The notes under the pieces were generated by a model. It did no database searches and had not been told where the DNA came from. It was given only the letters and a program-made list of their open reading frames with translations. Shown here piece by piece: positions 61,304 through 64,000 of a stretch of DNA of 64,000 bases. A program made the translations under genes and the position numbers. The DNA is from Pedobacter ureilyticus (GTDB lineage Bacteria; Bacteroidota; Bacteroidia; Sphingobacteriales; Sphingobacteriaceae), in NCBI RefSeq assembly GCF_005925345.1, contig NZ_SSHJ01000004.1, positions 1 through 64,000 of the forward strand. The letters are read 5' to 3'. Position 1 is the stretch's first letter. Each line of letters opens with the position of its first letter.

Positions 61304-62731
61304 TTAATAAGCACCTAGATAGAAACTACCAGATTGATTTTTCAATTTAGCGCCTTTAGTTACCGTTTTAGTTTTGTAGTTCACGATATATAAATTACCA
61401 TCGAGGCCGTTAGGTGTCATAGGCACATAGAAATTATCGCCAATTATGCCAATATTCTGAAATTGCCCGAAAGTTCCAACCAATGCTTTGCCTCCATTTT
61501 GGGCTGCAGAAAGTCCTGAGAAGCCAGCATCAGTTTGGTTTTCTATTATTAATCTATCCGCAGTTTTAGCATTTAAGTTTATTAATGCTAAATAACCTCC
61601 ATCAACACCAGTTTCAGTATAAAGTACCATACCTATACCATCTTTAATATATCTCCAAGCCCTAATTGCTACATTGTTGGATGTACCAAGCGCTGTTTTC
61701 AAATCGAAATTATAAGTGTTATCATAATCATTGGTTGTCGCTAAAATACGTAAGAACTGAGAACCAGCCGTTGCAGTAGCTTGGTATACATTCCCATCAT
61801 TAGCTACATATTGGCTCATTGTGCGGTACGAGTGATTATTGGCTTTGCTATTTGCAGAATAAATTAATTTTGGATTGGTTAATGAAGGATAGTCTACCAC
61901 CAAGGTAGCTGTGCCTAATTCGTTTGCAGTAGTACTCCAGGTTTGTGTACCGTTGGAATTAACACCAGAAAGTTTAGTTTTATCTGTTCTCGTTAAATTG
62001 CACCCAATATAAATCTTGTTTTTTGCAGCATTTAAAACTGGTACATCTATACGACCAATTTGGTACCCATTTTTAGTTTGATCTGCCGTAAATGGAATTG
62101 TAAATTCTGTTTGTCTAGTAATTTGAGGATCGTTCAAATCCAGTACGGCTATTTTTGCTGTACTAGTTACATCTGCAAAAGTAGCGCCAGCACCAGTTAC
62201 TTGCTCACCTTTATCATTTGGAACAGTCGTTATTTTAGAAGACGCAAATACCCCCACACCAATTCCTTCGGCTGCCACTACCCAACGAGGTGAAGTGCCC
62301 AAAACAGGCTCAGTATTCACCTCTTCACGAGTATCAACAAAGTTTTTTTGTCCTTCAACTTTGTATTTGTTAAAGATACCGCCATCTGTACCTGTATATT
62401 GAATATTATATAAGAAATTACCATTTAACGAACCCTGTACACGTGCCGTACGCTGAGATCTTAATCCATAACCAGCCGTAAATACATTTACTTCAAAATT
62501 AGGATCAGCAGCTTGTGCAGGTGTAATTGCATAGGCCATTGTACCTCCGTTTCCGGCCTCGCCAGCAGCATCAGGAAAAGCAGCTGTCAAAGTAATAAAC
62601 TCTCTTTCCCAAACATCTGGTCCTGAAACTTGATTATCTGGATCGCCTGAGCTTTTCTTACAGCCAACCAAAGCTCCTGCAACTAATGCCGCCCCAAACA
62701 ATGCTGTCTTAAAAAATTTAGTATTCATCAT
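61304..62731 (-). CDS. DUF4374 surface lipoprotein, XusB-like
   Basis: The 475-residue product has a lipobox AGALVGC near residue 24 and a repetitive beta-rich body that fits a propeller (VAVLDLNDPQITRQTEF-like blades: IAVLDLNDPQI, KIYIGCNLTR, NLYIVNYKTK). It matches DUF4374. In Bacteroides thetaiotaomicron a DUF4374-type lipoprotein (XusB) works with a TonB receptor (XusA) in uptake of foreign iron-siderophores, as I recall. Here the gene starts 1 nt after the TonB receptor stop, the same pair arrangement. No PepSY protein (XusC) is seen downstream. Confidence 0.82.
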   Translation of the reverse strand: MMNTKFFKTALFGAALVAGALVGCKKSSGDPDNQVSGPDVWEREFITLTAAFPDAAGEAGNGGTMAYAITPAQAADPNFEVNVFTAGYGLRSQRTARVQGSLNGNFLYNIQYTGTDGGIFNKYKVEGQKNFVDTREEVNTEPVLGTSPRWVVAAEGIGVGVFASSKITTVPNDKGEQVTGAGATFADVTSTAKIAVLDLNDPQITRQTEFTIPFTADQTKNGYQIGRIDVPVLNAAKNKIYIGCNLTRTDKTKLSGVNSNGTQTWSTTANELGTATLVVDYPSLTNPKLIYSANSKANNHSYRTMSQYVANDGNVYQATATAGSQFLRILATTNDYDNTYNFDLKTALGTSNNVAIRAWRYIKDGIGMVLYTETGVDGGYLALINLNAKTADRLIIENQTDAGFSGLSAAQNGGKALVGTFGQFQNIGIIGDNFYVPMTPNGLDGNLYIVNYKTKTVTKGAKLKNQSGSFYLGAY

Positions 62732-62732
62732 T

Positions 62733-64000
62733 CTATTTATTAAAATTATTTATGGTATAGTTTAATTTGATGTAAAATGCCCTCCCAGGTTTCTGCACCC
62801 CAAAATTGTCGTATATTTCGGCATTTAAAACGTTCTTAGCGTCAAAGCTCGCCACCAATTTTCCGCTAGGAAAACGATAACTGGCACCTAGATCATGAGC
62901 CAACTGAGTTGGTGTAGTAAACCATTCCGATTCGATCCATATTGTACTAAATGGTGCGACATAACCGGCATTGTAGTAAATGTTTAATGAAGATTTTTTC
63001 AGAAAAACGTTATTTAAACGGTACTGAACATTCGCATTAACTGTAAAAAAAGGTTCGTTGGGTATTTGTTTATCATACAAGCTGTGCGGATTCCCTCTTT
63101 CATCTGTTTTCACCTTAAAAAGCGAATTAAACTTTGAAAAATTCAGCATGGCATTCAGCTTGTTATCATAGATGTAATTAAGCTCAGCCTCAAAACCTAT
63201 TGATTGTGTTTTTGATAGATTTACGAATTGCGTTACCTGTATATCTTCAATTTGGTTTTCTCTTCCAGCTACTACCTCGTCTGTTCTAGTCTGCTGAATA
63301 ATTTTATCATAACCATTTCTCCAGAATAGGTTTCCGTATAAATTAAGACGATGTTTTTTAGAGGGCTGAAAACCATAGCGAGCACCTAAGTTATAATTAA
63401 TAGCAAGTTCTGGTAAAATATCTGGGTTCGGCAACAAGTTATTCTCTGGTTCTCCATATACTTGGCGGTCTGTTGGCATAACAAAAGATTTCTCAGCAGA
63501 GAAAATTAAAAATCCATTATCGATAGCCTCATAAGAAAGTGTACCACCAAACCCTTTGTTATCTCTGCTAGAGTTCACATTTTCATAAATTAGTTGTCCA
63601 GCATTTTCAGCAATGGGCGACTTCTGTTCTGTATTATAAATTGCATACTTACCGAAAATGTTAGTCAGCAATTTCCCATTTAATAAGGAAGCTTCGTAAT
63701 TCATTGCCCAAATATTAGTACTAATTCGATTTTGTGTAATCCATCTACTTCTTGCCGGATTTAATAAATCCTGATCATCTCTATTAGATCTTTCAAATTT
63801 GTGGTTTAAAGAAACCCTATGACCTGCAAACAGCTCGTAGGCTAAATTTGAACGAATATTAGAAATTGTTCTATCGATATTACTCATTACCGCGTCACCT
63901 TGTTGTCCTTTTCCCGGTTCGTAAGGATAAGGTTTTACCTCTCCGGCTGCATTTGGCGGCGCTAGCAACAATTCTAAATCATAATTATCACTCCCATCTT
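62733..64000 (-). CDS. TonB-dependent receptor, C-terminal part (5' end outside window)
   Basis: The frame is open to the window edge, so at least 422 residues of the C-terminal half are present and the start is beyond 64000. The sequence is an outer-membrane barrel with alternating aromatic strands: ELFAGHRVSLNHKFERSN, LAINYNLGARYGFQPSKKHR, NVQYRLNNVFLKKSSLNIYY, and the last strand GRAFYIKLNYTINNF. The plug domain is not in the window. It is upstream of, and 1 nt from, the DUF4374 gene, which points to siderophore or other metal-chelate uptake. Confidence 0.9.
   Translation of the reverse strand, partial: DGSDNYDLELLLAPPNAAGEVKPYPYEPGKGQQGDAVMSNIDRTISNIRSNLAYELFAGHRVSLNHKFERSNRDDQDLLNPARSRWITQNRISTNIWAMNYEASLLNGKLLTNIFGKYAIYNTEQKSPIAENAGQLIYENVNSSRDNKGFGGTLSYEAIDNGFLIFSAEKSFVMPTDRQVYGEPENNLLPNPDILPELAINYNLGARYGFQPSKKHRLNLYGNLFWRNGYDKIIQQTRTDEVVAGRENQIEDIQVTQFVNLSKTQSIGFEAELNYIYDNKLNAMLNFSKFNSLFKVKTDERGNPHSLYDKQIPNEPFFTVNANVQYRLNNVFLKKSSLNIYYNAGYVAPFSTIWIESEWFTTPTQLAHDLGASYRFPSGKLVASFDAKNVLNAEIYDNFGVQKPGRAFYIKLNYTINNFNK

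Overview
The window is chromosomal DNA of a member of the Bacteroidota, most likely a Pedobacter-like Sphingobacteriaceae. The evidence is low GC, type IX secretion (T9SS) C-terminal sorting domains on three secreted proteins, an ECF sigma/FecR pair with an STN-domain protein, DUF2807, DUF4374 and TonB-receptor genes, and promoters that fit the Bacteroidota form (TTG, 19-20 bases, TAnnTTTG). There is no rRNA, tRNA, CRISPR array, transposase or prophage that I can see. The window looks like core and accessory chromosome, strongly decorated with short intergenic repeats.

Layout. 1-643: repeat-rich DNA without a convincing gene. 644-4172 (-): acyl-CoA synthetase (fadD-like) overlapping a gamma-glutamyltransferase. 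4394-6860: a small outer-membrane protein and an M61 peptidase, converging on a 140-bp hairpin element. 7178-12712 (+): complete RND efflux operon (adaptor, pump, TolC). 12818-14575: sugar-kinase-like ATPase and two small envelope proteins. 14627-28411: three large T9SS-exported proteins (a subtilase and two repeat proteins that share a C-terminal module). 28637-35643 (-): ECF sigma, FecR and an STN/solenoid protein, plus sterol desaturase, DUF2807 lipoprotein and a second solenoid protein. 35719-42447: metabolic and regulatory genes (epimerase, hydroxyacid dehydrogenase, esterase, Crp/Fnr regulator, hydrolase, TIGR01777 SDR, photolyase). 42465-43842 (-): two FKBP lipoproteins. 44486-51041 (-): marR-fadN-fadA-(IVP-like gene)-fadE beta-oxidation operon. 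51452-54891: BamA/TamA-like protein and penicillin acylase. 55010-57551 (-): BlaI/BlaR1 pair. 57808-61207: methyltransferase, SirB1-type protein, PfkB kinase, dtd. 61304-64000 (-): DUF4374 lipoprotein and the 3' part of a TonB receptor.

How the genes work together. The most coherent system is fatty-acid degradation. A MarR-type gene heads an operon with the Bacillus fadN-fadA-fadE gene order. The palindrome ATGCNNGCAT lies at the predicted marR promoter (two sites) and again 91 bp upstream of the acyl-CoA synthetase gene 46 kb away, so I predict a local fad regulon controlled by this MarR. The intergenic spacers of that operon are made of 7-bp tandem repeats, some placed just upstream of start codons; related arrays in inverted orientation flank the inserted IVP-like gene. 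A 255-bp copy of the 3' end of fadE lies just downstream of the operon, next to a (TTTAGGG)9 array.

Other notable items are a BlaI operator that covers its own promoter with almost no 5' leader, a BlaR1 with an unusual C-terminal region, and an ECF/FecR unit whose third member carries a 16-residue solenoid repeat instead of a TonB receptor barrel.
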